Assembly (NCBI GenBank): GCA_964507405.1
Contig: CAZDPJ010000004.1
Coordinates: 1 to 64,000 of the forward strand
Reading direction: 5' to 3'
Length of the DNA stretch: 64,000 nucleotides
DNA from: UMGS75 sp964507405
GTDB taxonomy: Bacteria > Bacillota_I > Bacilli_A > ML615J-28 > CAG-313
Of this stretch, positions 35,778 through 45,427 are shown one piece after another (the stretch's first letter is position 1; each line of letters opens with the position of its first letter). The notes beneath the pieces were generated by a model. That model worked only from the letters and a program-made list of their open reading frames with translations, made no database searches and had not been told where the DNA came from. The translations under genes and the position numbers were made by a program.

Positions 35778-36926
35778 ATGAAAGGTTTTAAAAATAGTTG
35801 GATTTTAACAGAAAAAGGAAAAATTAAAGGCAATTTAGTTATTGAAAATGGATTAATTAAAAGTATTGGTGATGAATCTAGTAGTGATTTAGTTGAATTA
35901 GATGAAAATTTAATTGTTATTCCTGGATTTATTGATGAACATATCCATGGTGCTGCTGGTAGTGATGCGATGGATGGTACAATTGAAGATTTAAATAAAA
36001 TTGCATGTGCACTAGCAAGTGAAGGTACAACTGGATTTTTAGCAACAACGATGACACAAAGCCCAGAAAATATTAAAAAGGCATTAAATGCTGTAAAAGA
36101 ATATCGTATGAAAAATATTAGTGAGGGTGCTGAAATTTTAGGTGTTCACTTAGAAGGACCATTTATCGCTAAAGAACATGTGGGAGCACAACCTATAGAA
36201 TATGTTCAAGAACCAAGTGTTCTTAATTTCAAACAATATGAAGAAGCAAGTGGAAATACGATTAAAATTGTAACTCTTGCACCTGAGGTTGTAGGAGCTA
36301 GTGATTTAATTAAATATTTAAAATCAAAAAATATTGTTGCATCCATTGGTCATACTGGTGCGAAATATGCTGATGTTGAACGTGCTGTATTAGCAGGCGC
36401 AACTAATGCAACTCATACATATAATGCGATGAAAGCAATTCACCATCGTGAAGTAGGAACCGTTGGTTCAACTTTCCTTTTTGATGAATTAAATGCTGAA
36501 ATTATTTGTGATGGTATTCATGTTTCTAGTCCAGCTATTCGTTTACTTTATAAAAATAAACCACATAATAAATTTACTTTAATTACTGATGCGATGCGTG
36601 CTAAACATATGCCTGATGGTGATTATGAATTAGGTGGTCAACCAGTTATTGTTAAAAATGGTGAGGCTCGTCTTCATGATGGTACTCTTGCAGGTAGTGT
36701 ACTTAAAATGAATCTTGCGGTTAAAAATGTTATGAAATTCTTAAATTTACCACTTGAAGAAGTTGTAAAATATGCAACTATTAATCCAGCATGTAATTTA
36801 GGCGTTGATGATGTTATGGGTAGTATTAAAGAAGGTAAACTTGCGAACTTAGTTGTTGTAGACAATGATTTAAATGTTTATATGACAATTAGAAATGGTA
36901 TAGTAGTATACAAAAGGGAAGCTTAA
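35778..36926 (+). CDS. nagA: N-acetylglucosamine-6-phosphate deacetylase
   Basis: Amidohydrolase removing acetate from GlcNAc-6-P in amino-sugar use and wall recycling. Conserved blocks: PGFIDEHIHGAAGSDAMDG (metal-binding HxH), HLEGPFIAKEHVGAQ (metal Glu), SIGHTGAKY and THTYNAMKAIHHREVG (metal and substrate His), LITDAMRAKHMPDG (catalytic Asp). 382 residues, normal length. Closely follows the lipoprotein gene and precedes a membrane-protein gene by three bases. nagB is not in the window. Confidence 0.95.
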   Translation: MKGFKNSWILTEKGKIKGNLVIENGLIKSIGDESSSDLVELDENLIVIPGFIDEHIHGAAGSDAMDGTIEDLNKIACALASEGTTGFLATTMTQSPENIKKALNAVKEYRMKNISEGAEILGVHLEGPFIAKEHVGAQPIEYVQEPSVLNFKQYEEASGNTIKIVTLAPEVVGASDLIKYLKSKNIVASIGHTGAKYADVERAVLAGATNATHTYNAMKAIHHREVGTVGSTFLFDELNAEIICDGIHVSSPAIRLLYKNKPHNKFTLITDAMRAKHMPDGDYELGGQPVIVKNGEARLHDGTLAGSVLKMNLAVKNVMKFLNLPLEEVVKYATINPACNLGVDDVMGSIKEGKLANLVVVDNDLNVYMTIRNGIVVYKREA

Positions 36927-36929
36927 TTT

Positions 36930-37607
36930 ATGAAAAATAAAAAGAATTTATCTGTTTGTTATTATTTAGTCATTTGGGCAGTAGTAGTTGGAACATTTAA
37001 TGTTTTATTATTTCTTTTAAACCATAATCATACTAGTTCATTTTGGGTAACTTATGGATTTGTAATGGGTTCATTGGTTGTTAATTTACTTGGTTTTATG
37101 TTTACACCTCGTAATAAAGAAAGATTAAATAGTATTACAACATTTTGTTTTATTTATGCTGTTTTATGTTTAATTGCTGGTATCGTTTTCTTTTTAATTA
37201 AATCAGATGTTGTTATTGTTACAATATGTGTATTTGTTGTTTTAACCGCTATTTTTGTCATTTTAACGGTTCTTGGATCTATGAATCAACAACAAATTAA
37301 AACCGTAATTAATGATAATAAAATGTTAATAACTGATATGTCAAGTCTTGTTACATATTTACAAGATATTCAAAAAATAAGTGATAATGTTGCTATAAGA
37401 AATAGCATAAATGATTTAGTTAACTTTGTAATGGGTTCCACTCCTAATAAAGAGAATTTAGTTGAAGTAGAGGACCTTGAAAAACAAATATTTGAGTATT
37501 CAACATTTATTAAGAAGAATGTTCAATTAGATGAAGTTAATAATGTATTTTATAATGTTGATAAAGTAAAAAAATTATTAAAAGAACGTGAAGCAAAATT
37601 AAGATAA
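36930..37607 (+). CDS. membrane protein with four helices and a coiled cytoplasmic tail
   Basis: 225 residues. Four hydrophobic helices occupy about residues 10-120, followed by a helical, charged tail (ITDMSSLVTYLQDIQKIS ... KVKKLLKEREAKLR) likely to be cytoplasmic. No known family is recognised. It lies three bases after nagA, so it probably belongs to the same transcript, which ends in the weak hairpin at 37614-37649. Confidence 0.72.
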   Translation: MKNKKNLSVCYYLVIWAVVVGTFNVLLFLLNHNHTSSFWVTYGFVMGSLVVNLLGFMFTPRNKERLNSITTFCFIYAVLCLIAGIVFFLIKSDVVIVTICVFVVLTAIFVILTVLGSMNQQQIKTVINDNKMLITDMSSLVTYLQDIQKISDNVAIRNSINDLVNFVMGSTPNKENLVEVEDLEKQIFEYSTFIKKNVQLDEVNNVFYNVDKVKKLLKEREAKLR

Positions 37608-37613
37608 AAAATA

Positions 37614-37649
37614 AATGAGCTAGGACGTATGTATGTTGTAGCTCATTTT
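37614..37649 (+). terminator. probable terminator
   Basis: AATGAGCTA pairs with TAGCTCATT, followed by TTTC. The T-run is short, so termination may be partial. Confidence 0.6.
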
Positions 37650-37667
37650 CGATAATCAGGAGGGATT

Positions 37668-38381
37668 ATGTTAAAAATAGTTAATTATACAAAGACTTAT
37701 AATAATGGAAAAACAGCTGTAAAAAACTTAAATTTAGAAGTTAATGCTGGTGATTTATTTGCTTTTATTGGCCATAATGGAGCAGGTAAGTCAACAACTA
37801 TTAAATCAGTAGTTGGTATTTTACCATTTACTAGTGGTGAAATTTATGTAGATGGTATGTCAATAAAAGATGATCCCATTGCATGTAAAAAAGTTATTGG
37901 TTATATTCCTGATAATCCTGATTTATATGAATCATTAACAGGAATAAAATATTTAAATTTTGTTGCTGATTTATATAAAGTATCAAAAGAAAAAAGAAAA
38001 GAAATAATTTTAAAATATGCTAAAAAATTTGAAATTATTGATGACTTAAATTGTTATATTAGTTCTTATTCTCATGGAATGAAACAAAAACTTGCTTTAA
38101 TTAGTGCTTTTGTTCATGAGCCTAAGTTATTAATTTTAGATGAACCTTTTGTTGGATTAGATCCTAAAGCAACATATACAGTAAAACAAGTAATGAAAGA
38201 ATTTTGTGAAAATGGTGGTGCTATCTTCTTTTCAACTCATATTTTAGAAGTAGCTCAAAAATTGTGCAATAAAATTGCTATTATTAAAAATGGTGAACTT
38301 GTAGTTTATGGAGATATGGAAGAGGTAACAAAGAATAATTCCTTAGAAGATGTCTTTATGGAGTTAACTAATCATGAGTAA
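37668..38381 (+). CDS. ABC transporter ATP-binding protein
   Basis: 237-residue ATPase with Walker A GHNGAGKST, signature SSYSHGMKQKLAL (SHGMK replaces the usual SGGQ, as in ABC-2 exporters), Walker B LLILDEPFVGLDP and the switch His in FFSTHILE. AGGAGG ribosome site. It overlaps the permease start by eight bases and forms a two-gene exporter. The substrate cannot be deduced. Confidence 0.94.
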   Translation: MLKIVNYTKTYNNGKTAVKNLNLEVNAGDLFAFIGHNGAGKSTTIKSVVGILPFTSGEIYVDGMSIKDDPIACKKVIGYIPDNPDLYESLTGIKYLNFVADLYKVSKEKRKEIILKYAKKFEIIDDLNCYISSYSHGMKQKLALISAFVHEPKLLILDEPFVGLDPKATYTVKQVMKEFCENGGAIFFSTHILEVAQKLCNKIAIIKNGELVVYGDMEEVTKNNSLEDVFMELTNHE

Positions 38382-39945
38382 TACACTACTATTAATTAAA
38401 AATTATTTTAATTCATTTTTAGGTAATCTTTCTAAAAGAAAAGGAAATGCTGCTAAATATGGAACTGGATTAGTAATGTTATTATTAATGGGATTAGTAT
38501 CTTTATATTTATTTATTTCTTTAGCAATTAGTTCAGTTGAAGAATCAATTAAAGCTGGGTATCCTGAAAGTTCATTATATGTTACTTCATCTATGGCCTT
38601 AGTTTTTATTCTTTTGATGACAATTACTAAAAGTTCTAGTCCTACAAAACATAAAGATGATGAAATACTTTTATCATTTCCTATATCTAAAAAATCAATT
38701 GTTATTGCGAAAGTATTTTATGATTATATTTTTGATTTATTAATCGTAGGAATGACTTTGCTTCCTTCGCTTATTGTATATTACGTCAAGGTTCCATCAA
38801 CTAGTATAATGTTAATATTAAGAGGAATAGTTCTTATCATTTTACTTCCGATGTTTTCTAATGCATTAGGATATTTAATTGGTCTTTTATTTAATTTTTT
38901 AACTAGAAAGTTCAGACATTTTAGTATCATTCAATCATTGATTACAATTATTGCAATGTTAATCTTTTTAATTATATATTATGGTATAACAGTAATATCA
39001 ACAACCGATTCACTTAAAGGAACGGAGATTATCTATAGTATTAAACCACTAAGATGGATGGTCGAATTTATTAGTGTATGTGATATATCATCTTTAATGA
39101 TAATAGCTTTAATTTCAGTTATACCTTTTATAATAAGTATAATCCTTAAAAGTATGCTTTTAGGAAAGACAATTAATAGTGCTAAAATAACTAATCATAT
39201 AATTAAGTTTAAACAATCAACTCCATTAATGTCTTTATATAAAAATGAAGTTTCCAGATATTTTAATTTACCAGTTTATGTTGTAAATACAATGTTTGGT
39301 GGTATCTTATTAATTATTATATCTTTAACAATTACTATTCTTGGAACATATGGAATTAATATAATGGATATGCTAATGACAGTTGGTGTTACAAATATTG
39401 ATAAATACTATATAGCAATTATTATAATATTATTTGAATTTTCGATTGCAACCCTTTCGACAACGGCTGCGTCAATATCACTTGAAGGAAAAAATATTTG
39501 GATTTTAAAAGCTAATCCAATAGCGGTAAAAGATATATTTCTTTCAAAGATATTATTAAATATGACTGTTGGAATAGTACCAATTATTCTTTCAACATTT
39601 ATTATATCTTTTAATATTGGTTTTAGTTATTTTCCAATATTATTATTAATATTTATTATATCTCAATTTATTGTATCTGTTATGGGATTGATTTGTAACT
39701 TGAATTATCCAAAACTTGAATGGGAAAGTGAGTCTACCCCAATCAAACAAAGTATGTCGGTAGGGCTTGCATTTGTGTATAGTTTCTTAGTTTCACTTAT
39801 TCCTATATTTTGTTATGTAGGCTTAATGCATTACTTGGGTGATTATGCACTATTAATATCTCTTCTGATATATATTCTTATTGCATTTATTTTATTTTAT
39901 ATTTTAAATAAAAATGCATCGAAGAAATTTAATCAAATTAATTAG
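38374..39945 (+). CDS. ABC transporter permease, large ABC-2 type
   Basis: 523-residue membrane protein with about twelve predicted helices and a soluble region after residue 240. The N-terminal section with a KHKDDEILLSFPISKKSIVIAK loop between helices is typical of the large ABC-2 permeases found next to such ATPases in Firmicutes. Translationally coupled to the ATPase. A terminator follows about 50 bases downstream. Confidence 0.85.
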   Translation: MSNTLLLIKNYFNSFLGNLSKRKGNAAKYGTGLVMLLLMGLVSLYLFISLAISSVEESIKAGYPESSLYVTSSMALVFILLMTITKSSSPTKHKDDEILLSFPISKKSIVIAKVFYDYIFDLLIVGMTLLPSLIVYYVKVPSTSIMLILRGIVLIILLPMFSNALGYLIGLLFNFLTRKFRHFSIIQSLITIIAMLIFLIIYYGITVISTTDSLKGTEIIYSIKPLRWMVEFISVCDISSLMIIALISVIPFIISIILKSMLLGKTINSAKITNHIIKFKQSTPLMSLYKNEVSRYFNLPVYVVNTMFGGILLIIISLTITILGTYGINIMDMLMTVGVTNIDKYYIAIIIILFEFSIATLSTTAASISLEGKNIWILKANPIAVKDIFLSKILLNMTVGIVPIILSTFIISFNIGFSYFPILLLIFIISQFIVSVMGLICNLNYPKLEWESESTPIKQSMSVGLAFVYSFLVSLIPIFCYVGLMHYLGDYALLISLLIYILIAFILFYILNKNASKKFNQIN

Positions 39946-39991
39946 AAAAATAATAGTTCTAAAAACTTTATTTTGGTTTTGTGTAATATAA

Positions 39992-40033
39992 AAATGCATA
40001 TTTGATAGTAAAAACTATTGATATGCTTTTTTT
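39992..40033 (+). terminator. terminator of the ABC exporter genes
   Basis: GCATATTTGATAG pairs with CTATTGATATGC, then a run of T. Confidence 0.82.
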
Positions 40034-40241
40034 AAAAAAGTTACATTAATTATATTATTAAAATTTGTTAATAACTTTTTTTATATAAGTTATATGTTAA
40101 GACTACTTTTCAAAATTAAAGTAAAATATGTTGTTAATCCAAGATGTTAGATGAATGTTGATATTATACTTATTGTTGATTCTAAAAATATGTATAATTT
40201 TTGAAATAAATTTATATAGCGTATGCATTTTTTTGAAGTTA

Positions 40242-40250
40242 TGCTATAAT
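40242..40250 (+). promoter_or_regulatory. extended -10 promoter ahead of the decayed ATPase gene
   Basis: TGCTATAAT, followed by AAGGAGG and ATG at 40275. Promoter and ribosome site remain consensus-like although the gene is broken. Confidence 0.5.
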
Positions 40251-40274
40251 AAAAATGTATTAAGGAGGTTTATT

Positions 40275-40411
40275 ATGAAAAGAAAGTAATCAATGAATTA
40301 CTTAATTGGAATAAGAATAAACGTACTAAGCTTTTAATGATATATTGAGCAGGACAGCTAGGAAAAACGTATTTAGTTAGAGAATTCGCTTTATCCTGTT
40401 GGTTATGTTAA
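40275..40411 (+). pseudogene. remnant of an AAA-family ATPase (KTYLVREF type)
   Basis: After ATGAAAAGA the frame shifts by one base and then reads KVINELLNWNKNKRT, KLLMIY, a TGA where Gly is expected, AGQLGKTYLVREFA, and a TAA. The AGQLGKTYLVREF segment is the P-loop of the bacterial AAA_14/DUF234-type ATPases common in gut anaerobes. Frameshift, nonsense codon and loss of everything after the P-loop show a dead gene. The rest of the gap to 40566 shows nothing further that can be aligned by eye. Confidence 0.75.
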
Positions 40412-40566
40412 AACATTAAATACGAAATTAAATTATCAATGAATAATGTTAACTGTTCTCATCCAAAGATCAAATGTTATCCATTATATATGATTATTGT
40501 TATAAAAGATAATAATTAGATCATTTATAATATGATTTAATAAATTTAAATGAAAGTTGGAGTATT

Positions 40567-42720
40567 ATGAAAAAATTAATATTAGCAGAAAAACCATCAG
40601 TTGCACGTGAAATAGCAAGAGTTTTAGGTTGCAATCAAAATATTCAGGGTGGAATAATGGGTCAGAATTATATTGTAACCTGGGCATTAGGTCATTTGGT
40701 GACTTTAAAAACTCCTGAAGAAATGAATAAAGAATGGGAAACTTGGAAATTAGAGACGCTACCAATGATTCCAAGTAAGTTTGAAACTAAGGTAATAAAG
40801 GATACATCAAAACAATTTCAAAATGTAAAAGCTTTATTAAAAAATAATGAAGTAAGTGAATTAATTATTGCGACCGATGCAGGAAGAGAAGGTGAACTAG
40901 TCGCAAGGTGGATAATAAATAAAGTTGTGTTTAACAAACCTATTAAAAGACTTTGGATTTCTTCAATGACAGATAAAGCAATAAAGAATGGTTTTAGTAA
41001 TTTACAAAGTAGTAAAAATTATGATAATTTGTATTATAGTGCTGAGTCAAGGGCGATTGCGGACTGGCTTGTTGGATTAAATGTAACTAGAGCATTAACT
41101 TGTAAGTATAATGCGCAGTTATCTGCAGGTCGTGTTCAAACACCAACTCTTGCCATGATTACATCAAGAGAAGAAGAAATAAATAAATTTGTTCCTAAAG
41201 AGTATTATCAAATATTATTAAAAATAAAAGGTGTTGAATTTATTTATCAAGAAAAAGGAATTGATAAACGTATTTTTAATAAAGAAGAGGCATTAAAACT
41301 AATTGAAGATATTAAGTCAAAAGAAATAATAGTTAGTAATATATCTAAAACAGAAAAACGTGAACTTCCTCCTTTATTATATGATTTAACCTCTCTTCAA
41401 CAGGATGCAAATCGCTTATATAGTTTATCACCTAAACAAACGCTAGATATAATTCAAAAATTATATGAAGTTGATAAGTATTTAACATATCCTAGAACAG
41501 ATTCCAAATATTTAACAAGTGATATGTATGAGACGATAAAAGAATGCCTATTAACTATTACTAATATGGAATATAATAAATATGTTAAAGAAATATTATC
41601 TAAACCTCTTATTAAATCAAAAAGAATCTTTGATGATTCTAAGGTAACAGATCACCATGCTATTATTTTAACAGAACAAAAAACTAATTTATTTAATTTA
41701 TCTTTAAATGAAAAACGTATTTATGATTTAGTTATGAAACGCTTTATTAGTGCATTTTTAACTGATTATATTTATGAAAAAGTTACTATTGAATTAAAAG
41801 TTGGTGATTTAATTTTTAAAGCAAATGGTAAAAAAGAAATTGATAAAGGATTTAAAAGAGTATACTTAAAAGAAGAACTTGAGAGTGATGATTTATTAGT
41901 TTTACCGGAATTTAGGTTAAATGAAAAATTTAGAGGAGTTGATGGAATATTAAAAAAAGGACTAACCAAAGCTCCAGATCGATATACAGAAGCATCTCTT
42001 CTTGCCGCAATGGAACATCCATCAAAATTTGTTGAACCGGCTAATTTACAAAAAGTATTACAGCTTGTATCGGGTATAGGCACCCCCGCAACAAGAGCTG
42101 ATATCATTGAAAGAATATTTAATGCTGGATATGTTGAATTAAGAGGTAGGAGTATTTATCCAACAGAAAAAGGAAAACAATTAATTAATTTAGTACCTAA
42201 TTCTTTAAAATCTCCTTCATTAACAGCTGAATGGGAATTAAAACTTTCTCAAATAGAAAAAGGTTTATATAATAAACAAACCTTCATTAAAGAAATTGAG
42301 GCTAATACTAGTGAATTAATTGATGAAGTATTAAATACTAAACATACATATAAACATGAAAATATGGTAAAAACTAAATGCCCAAATTGTGGTAATCCTT
42401 TATTAGAAATAAATAATAAATATGGCACTTCTTTAGTTTGTTCTAATCGTGAATGTAATTATAAAAAACAAATATCAAAAAATACTTTCTTTCTATGTCC
42501 TATATGTAAAAGAAAATTACAAGAAATTGAGAGTAAAGAAAAGAAAGTTCTTATTTGTAAATGTGGATATAAAGAAAATAAGGATTCGTATTTATTAAAA
42601 CTTAATAATAACAAAGGTGAAATGAATAAAAAGAGCTTAGATAATTATTTAAGAAATCAAAATAAGGAAATACCTACGAATAATCCATTTTTAGATATCT
42701 TTAATACATTAAAAAAATAA
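40567..42720 (+). CDS. topB: DNA topoisomerase III
   Basis: Type IA topoisomerase that decatenates and relaxes negatively supercoiled DNA. It begins with LILAEKPSVAREIARVLG; the TOPRIM site is ATDAGREGELVARW; the catalytic tyrosine is Y308 in TYPRTDSKYL; GIGTPATRADIIERIF follows in the C-terminal core half. The C-terminus has two zinc-ribbon-like Cys clusters (CPNC...CSNREC and CPIC...CKCG) before a basic tail. 717 residues, close to Bacillus TopB. GAGT-type weak ribosome site. It stands as a single-gene unit behind the ATPase wreck. Confidence 0.96.
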   Translation: MKKLILAEKPSVAREIARVLGCNQNIQGGIMGQNYIVTWALGHLVTLKTPEEMNKEWETWKLETLPMIPSKFETKVIKDTSKQFQNVKALLKNNEVSELIIATDAGREGELVARWIINKVVFNKPIKRLWISSMTDKAIKNGFSNLQSSKNYDNLYYSAESRAIADWLVGLNVTRALTCKYNAQLSAGRVQTPTLAMITSREEEINKFVPKEYYQILLKIKGVEFIYQEKGIDKRIFNKEEALKLIEDIKSKEIIVSNISKTEKRELPPLLYDLTSLQQDANRLYSLSPKQTLDIIQKLYEVDKYLTYPRTDSKYLTSDMYETIKECLLTITNMEYNKYVKEILSKPLIKSKRIFDDSKVTDHHAIILTEQKTNLFNLSLNEKRIYDLVMKRFISAFLTDYIYEKVTIELKVGDLIFKANGKKEIDKGFKRVYLKEELESDDLLVLPEFRLNEKFRGVDGILKKGLTKAPDRYTEASLLAAMEHPSKFVEPANLQKVLQLVSGIGTPATRADIIERIFNAGYVELRGRSIYPTEKGKQLINLVPNSLKSPSLTAEWELKLSQIEKGLYNKQTFIKEIEANTSELIDEVLNTKHTYKHENMVKTKCPNCGNPLLEINNKYGTSLVCSNRECNYKKQISKNTFFLCPICKRKLQEIESKEKKVLICKCGYKENKDSYLLKLNNNKGEMNKKSLDNYLRNQNKEIPTNNPFLDIFNTLKK

Positions 42721-42751
42721 ATGCAAGACTTAAAATTTTTGTTGAAATTTG

Positions 42752-42760
42752 TGATATAAT
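42752..42760 (+). promoter_or_regulatory. extended -10 promoter for the zinc-ribbon gene
   Basis: TGATATAAT, about 95 bases ahead of the start codon, leaving an untranslated leader of roughly 90 bases. Confidence 0.5.
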
Positions 42761-42854
42761 AATTAATGTGAAATTTAAATTATCTCTTCCCTACTACTAA
42801 TTTGTGATATGGACAAAGAAATTAAATCTCGCAAATTTAGTAAGGAGGCTTATT

Positions 42855-43031
42855 ATGGATAAAACAATCGTATGTAAAGATTGTGGAGCTGAATTTGTAT
42901 TTACTGAACGTGAACAAGAATTCTATGCTAGTAAAAACTTTAGTGAACCAGTTAGATGTAAAGCTTGTCGTGATGCTCGTAAAGCTCAAAAAGCTCTTGA
43001 AAAACAACCTGAAAAAAAGCTGAGTAATTAA
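42855..43031 (+). CDS. small zinc-ribbon protein
   Basis: 58-residue protein with one C4 zinc ribbon: CKDCG near the N-terminus and CKAC near residue 39, with the conserved body EFVFTEREQEFYASK and PVRCKACRDARKAQK. This is the probable zinc-ribbon family (zf-trcl type) common in Firmicutes; function unknown, possibly nucleic-acid or ribosome associated. The ATG at 42855 follows AAGGAGG, so the longer in-frame reading from 42804 is rejected. Confidence 0.85.
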   Translation: MDKTIVCKDCGAEFVFTEREQEFYASKNFSEPVRCKACRDARKAQKALEKQPEKKLSN

Positions 43032-43060
43032 TAATTTGAGTATTTAGCTTTGTTAATTAA

Positions 43061-43101
43061 AAACATATTTTTGAAGCTTTATTCAAAGATATGTTTTTTT
43101 A
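43061..43101 (+). terminator. rho-independent terminator
   Basis: AACATATTTTTGAA pairs with TTCAAAGATATGTT, then a T run. Confidence 0.88.
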
Positions 43102-43213
43102 TTTATTGCATTTATTTTGTCATAGTCTTTGAAATTAAAGAGATGCTTATTAAAAATCCAAGATAATCCATTATTATTATTGATGAACAAAATAATTAAT
43201 TATAATTTACATA

Positions 43214-43222
43214 TGTTATAAT
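43214..43222 (+). promoter_or_regulatory. extended -10 promoter of the secreted protein-ABC operon
   Basis: TGTTATAAT, about 56 bases ahead of the first gene of the four-gene operon. Confidence 0.5.
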
Positions 43223-43277
43223 TGAAAATGGAATTGTATTATTTTCTTCGTATTATTAATGTGAAAGGAGATTAAAT

Positions 43278-43925
43278 ATGAAGAAAATTATTAAAAAAAT
43301 TTTAATATGTTGTGGTTTTATTTTATGCTTTAGTATAACTTTAAAAGTAAATGCTAGTAGTTATACAGGATATGATGAATTTGAAGATTATTCAGTCCCT
43401 AAAGGAAGTGAAGCAAGATTATTAGTTAATATTCCCCAAAAAGAGAAACAGAAGGCCATAGAGGGGGTAAAATGGCGTTTTATGGGGTGGAGCGTAAATA
43501 ACATAACAACCCAAGAACTTATTATCTATCAAGCAAAAACTATTTTCGCAAGATCTAATAAAACAAGAGAATTAATATCTTTTAAATATAATGTATCTGA
43601 TAAAAGTGTAGTTACCAAAGCAACTTCTTTTACAGGTTCTATTACAACAAAGGCATCTGGTAAAATTAAGAATTTAACTTTAGGAGTAGATGCGCAAACA
43701 AAATATTCAACAGAAAAAGAAATAGAAAACACTCATCAAGAAACAACTAGTTTTGTTGTAAATATTTATCCAAATAAAAAAGTATCTTTATTAGTAAAGG
43801 GGATTGCTGAAGTGACAAATGGTGGCAGTAAATATTATTTCTTTGGAATTCCATTTAAGAAAGGAAATTATGAATACATTGATGTATTGACAGAATATTA
43901 TGAACTTTTGGAAGAAAATGCTTAA
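43278..43925 (+). CDS. secreted beta-rich protein, function unknown
   Basis: 215 residues with a signal peptide (basic KKIIKKILICC, apolar core, cleavage near VNASS). The mature protein has a long stretch of alternating polar/apolar residues rich in Ser/Thr (TKATSFTGSITTKASG, VDAQTKYSTEKEIEN, TTSFVVNIYPNKKVSLLVKG). This resembles amphipathic strands seen in secreted beta-barrel or aerolysin-like proteins, but the likeness is structural impression only. GAAAGGAG ribosome site. It overlaps the following lipoprotein gene and heads an operon with a small ABC transporter. Confidence 0.75.
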   Translation: MKKIIKKILICCGFILCFSITLKVNASSYTGYDEFEDYSVPKGSEARLLVNIPQKEKQKAIEGVKWRFMGWSVNNITTQELIIYQAKTIFARSNKTRELISFKYNVSDKSVVTKATSFTGSITTKASGKIKNLTLGVDAQTKYSTEKEIENTHQETTSFVVNIYPNKKVSLLVKGIAEVTNGGSKYYFFGIPFKKGNYEYIDVLTEYYELLEENA

Positions 43926-44865
43926 AAACTATAGTGTTTGTCTTGTAATAATTGTTTCCTTAATTATTACTGTTTTTATATCATGTAATAAAAAAGAAGA
44001 TAAAGTGATTATTATTACTACTGATGATCAATATTTAGCACTTGCTAAAGAAGATACTGCTACCGTTACAATTCCTTTATATATAGAACAAAACAAAAGT
44101 TTCTATTTTAATAAGGAAATAATAGAAAGTGCTTATTTAAAAAATATAAATAGTGACCAAATTTACGAAGTTGAAGTTAAAAATATAACTAAAACTTTAA
44201 ATATAATTAAATATGAAAATAAAGATTTGTATGAATATGATTTAGAATTAATGTTTAATAATTGTACAAAAGAAGAAATAAGAATATTAGATTGTTATTT
44301 AGAATTAAGTTTTAATAGTGGAGAAATTTTTAAAATAGATATTGGCTCTATCTTATTTAAACAAGTAAGTGAAAATTCTTATTTAAATGTTTCTAATTTT
44401 AAAGCCATTGTAAATAATGTTATGCCTTATGGAGAAAATACTTTACCAACCGTTGTTGGTATCTTGGTTAAATTAAAAAATAACACTAATAAAAATATTA
44501 CACTAACTAGTCTATTTGCTTTAAATAGTTTAGTAAAGGTAGATACGGATAAGGTTAAGGTTTTATCTAATACTTCATATGAAAGTAATACAGATATTAA
44601 TACAATAATTGATTCACCATATGAATTACTAAAAGATAAAACTGATGGTAATGTAAATTTTCTGGTTTCACCAAATGAAGAAATTTCTTTGATTATACCA
44701 TTTAATTATTTAAAACTAGAAATTGTAAATGAATCAGGCTTAATATTTACATATAAAATTGATGAAAATTATTATGAAGGAATGATTGAAACGATACCTT
44801 TATTTAATAGTACATTGGTAATGCCTAATTATAATATATATGCCTTTACTCCAAGTTCAAATTAA
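43900..44865 (+). CDS. lipoprotein associated with a mini ABC transporter
   Basis: About 320 residues with a lipoprotein signal (VCLVIIVSLIITVFISC, acylated Cys). The mature part is Asn/Lys/Glu-rich and beta-rich, with no recognised domain. The start is uncertain: ATG at 43900 has no ribosome site, while ATG at 43918 has GGAAG too close; both keep the signal peptide intact and both overlap the previous gene, so translational coupling is likely. It overlaps the ATPase gene by 26 bases at its end. Possible roles include a transporter partner or self-protection lipoprotein; unproven. Confidence 0.72.
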   Translation: MNFWKKMLKNYSVCLVIIVSLIITVFISCNKKEDKVIIITTDDQYLALAKEDTATVTIPLYIEQNKSFYFNKEIIESAYLKNINSDQIYEVEVKNITKTLNIIKYENKDLYEYDLELMFNNCTKEEIRILDCYLELSFNSGEIFKIDIGSILFKQVSENSYLNVSNFKAIVNNVMPYGENTLPTVVGILVKLKNNTNKNITLTSLFALNSLVKVDTDKVKVLSNTSYESNTDINTIIDSPYELLKDKTDGNVNFLVSPNEEISLIIPFNYLKLEIVNESGLIFTYKIDENYYEGMIETIPLFNSTLVMPNYNIYAFTPSSN

Positions 44866-45427
44866 AAATTTAACTAAAAAATATGGTAAAAAAATTATAA
44901 TAAATAATTTAAATTTAACGATTGATAATACTAGATATAATATTATTAAAGGACATAATGGATGTGGTAAATCAACATTAATTAAATGTATTATGAATTT
45001 AGTAAAATATGAGGGAAAAATAATTAATAATAATTCAATATGTTATGTTCCTGAAAAAATATATTTACCACCTTTAATAAAAGTAAGTGATTTTTTAAAT
45101 ATCTTAAGTAAAGATAAAAATAAATTAATTAATGAATATTTAATTAAATTTGATATTTTAAAATATAAAGATAAATATTTAAATAAATTATCACTTGGAA
45201 CAAAACAAAAAATAATGATTATTTCTTCTTTGATGAATGATAGTGATATGTATATCTTTGATGAACCCTTAAATGGATTAGATGATTTTTCGGTAGATGT
45301 TTTCTTAGAAGAATTAAAACTGTTAAAAAAACATGGTAAAATAATCGTAATTATATTACATGATTCATCTAGACTTTCTTTAAGATCAAAGCGTATTATT
45401 AGACTTGATGGTGAGAATTATGAATAG
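44840..45427 (+). CDS. small ABC transporter ATP-binding protein
   Basis: A minimal 195-residue ATPase: Walker A GHNGCGKST, signature LSLGTKQKI, Walker B MYIFDEPLNGLDD, switch His in ILHDSS. The Q-loop region reads CYVPEKI with no Gln, as in several ABC-2-type ATPases. It starts inside the lipoprotein gene and overlaps the permease start by eight bases (ATGAATAG), so the four genes are one coupled operon. Confidence 0.88.
   Translation: MPLLQVQIKNLTKKYGKKIIINNLNLTIDNTRYNIIKGHNGCGKSTLIKCIMNLVKYEGKIINNNSICYVPEKIYLPPLIKVSDFLNILSKDKNKLINEYLIKFDILKYKDKYLNKLSLGTKQKIMIISSLMNDSDMYIFDEPLNGLDDFSVDVFLEELKLLKKHGKIIVIILHDSSRLSLRSKRIIRLDGENYE

Noticed and set aside
41772..42107. Minus-strand frame opposite topB
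   Set aside because: Lies wholly within topoisomerase III, no start signal, no known motif.
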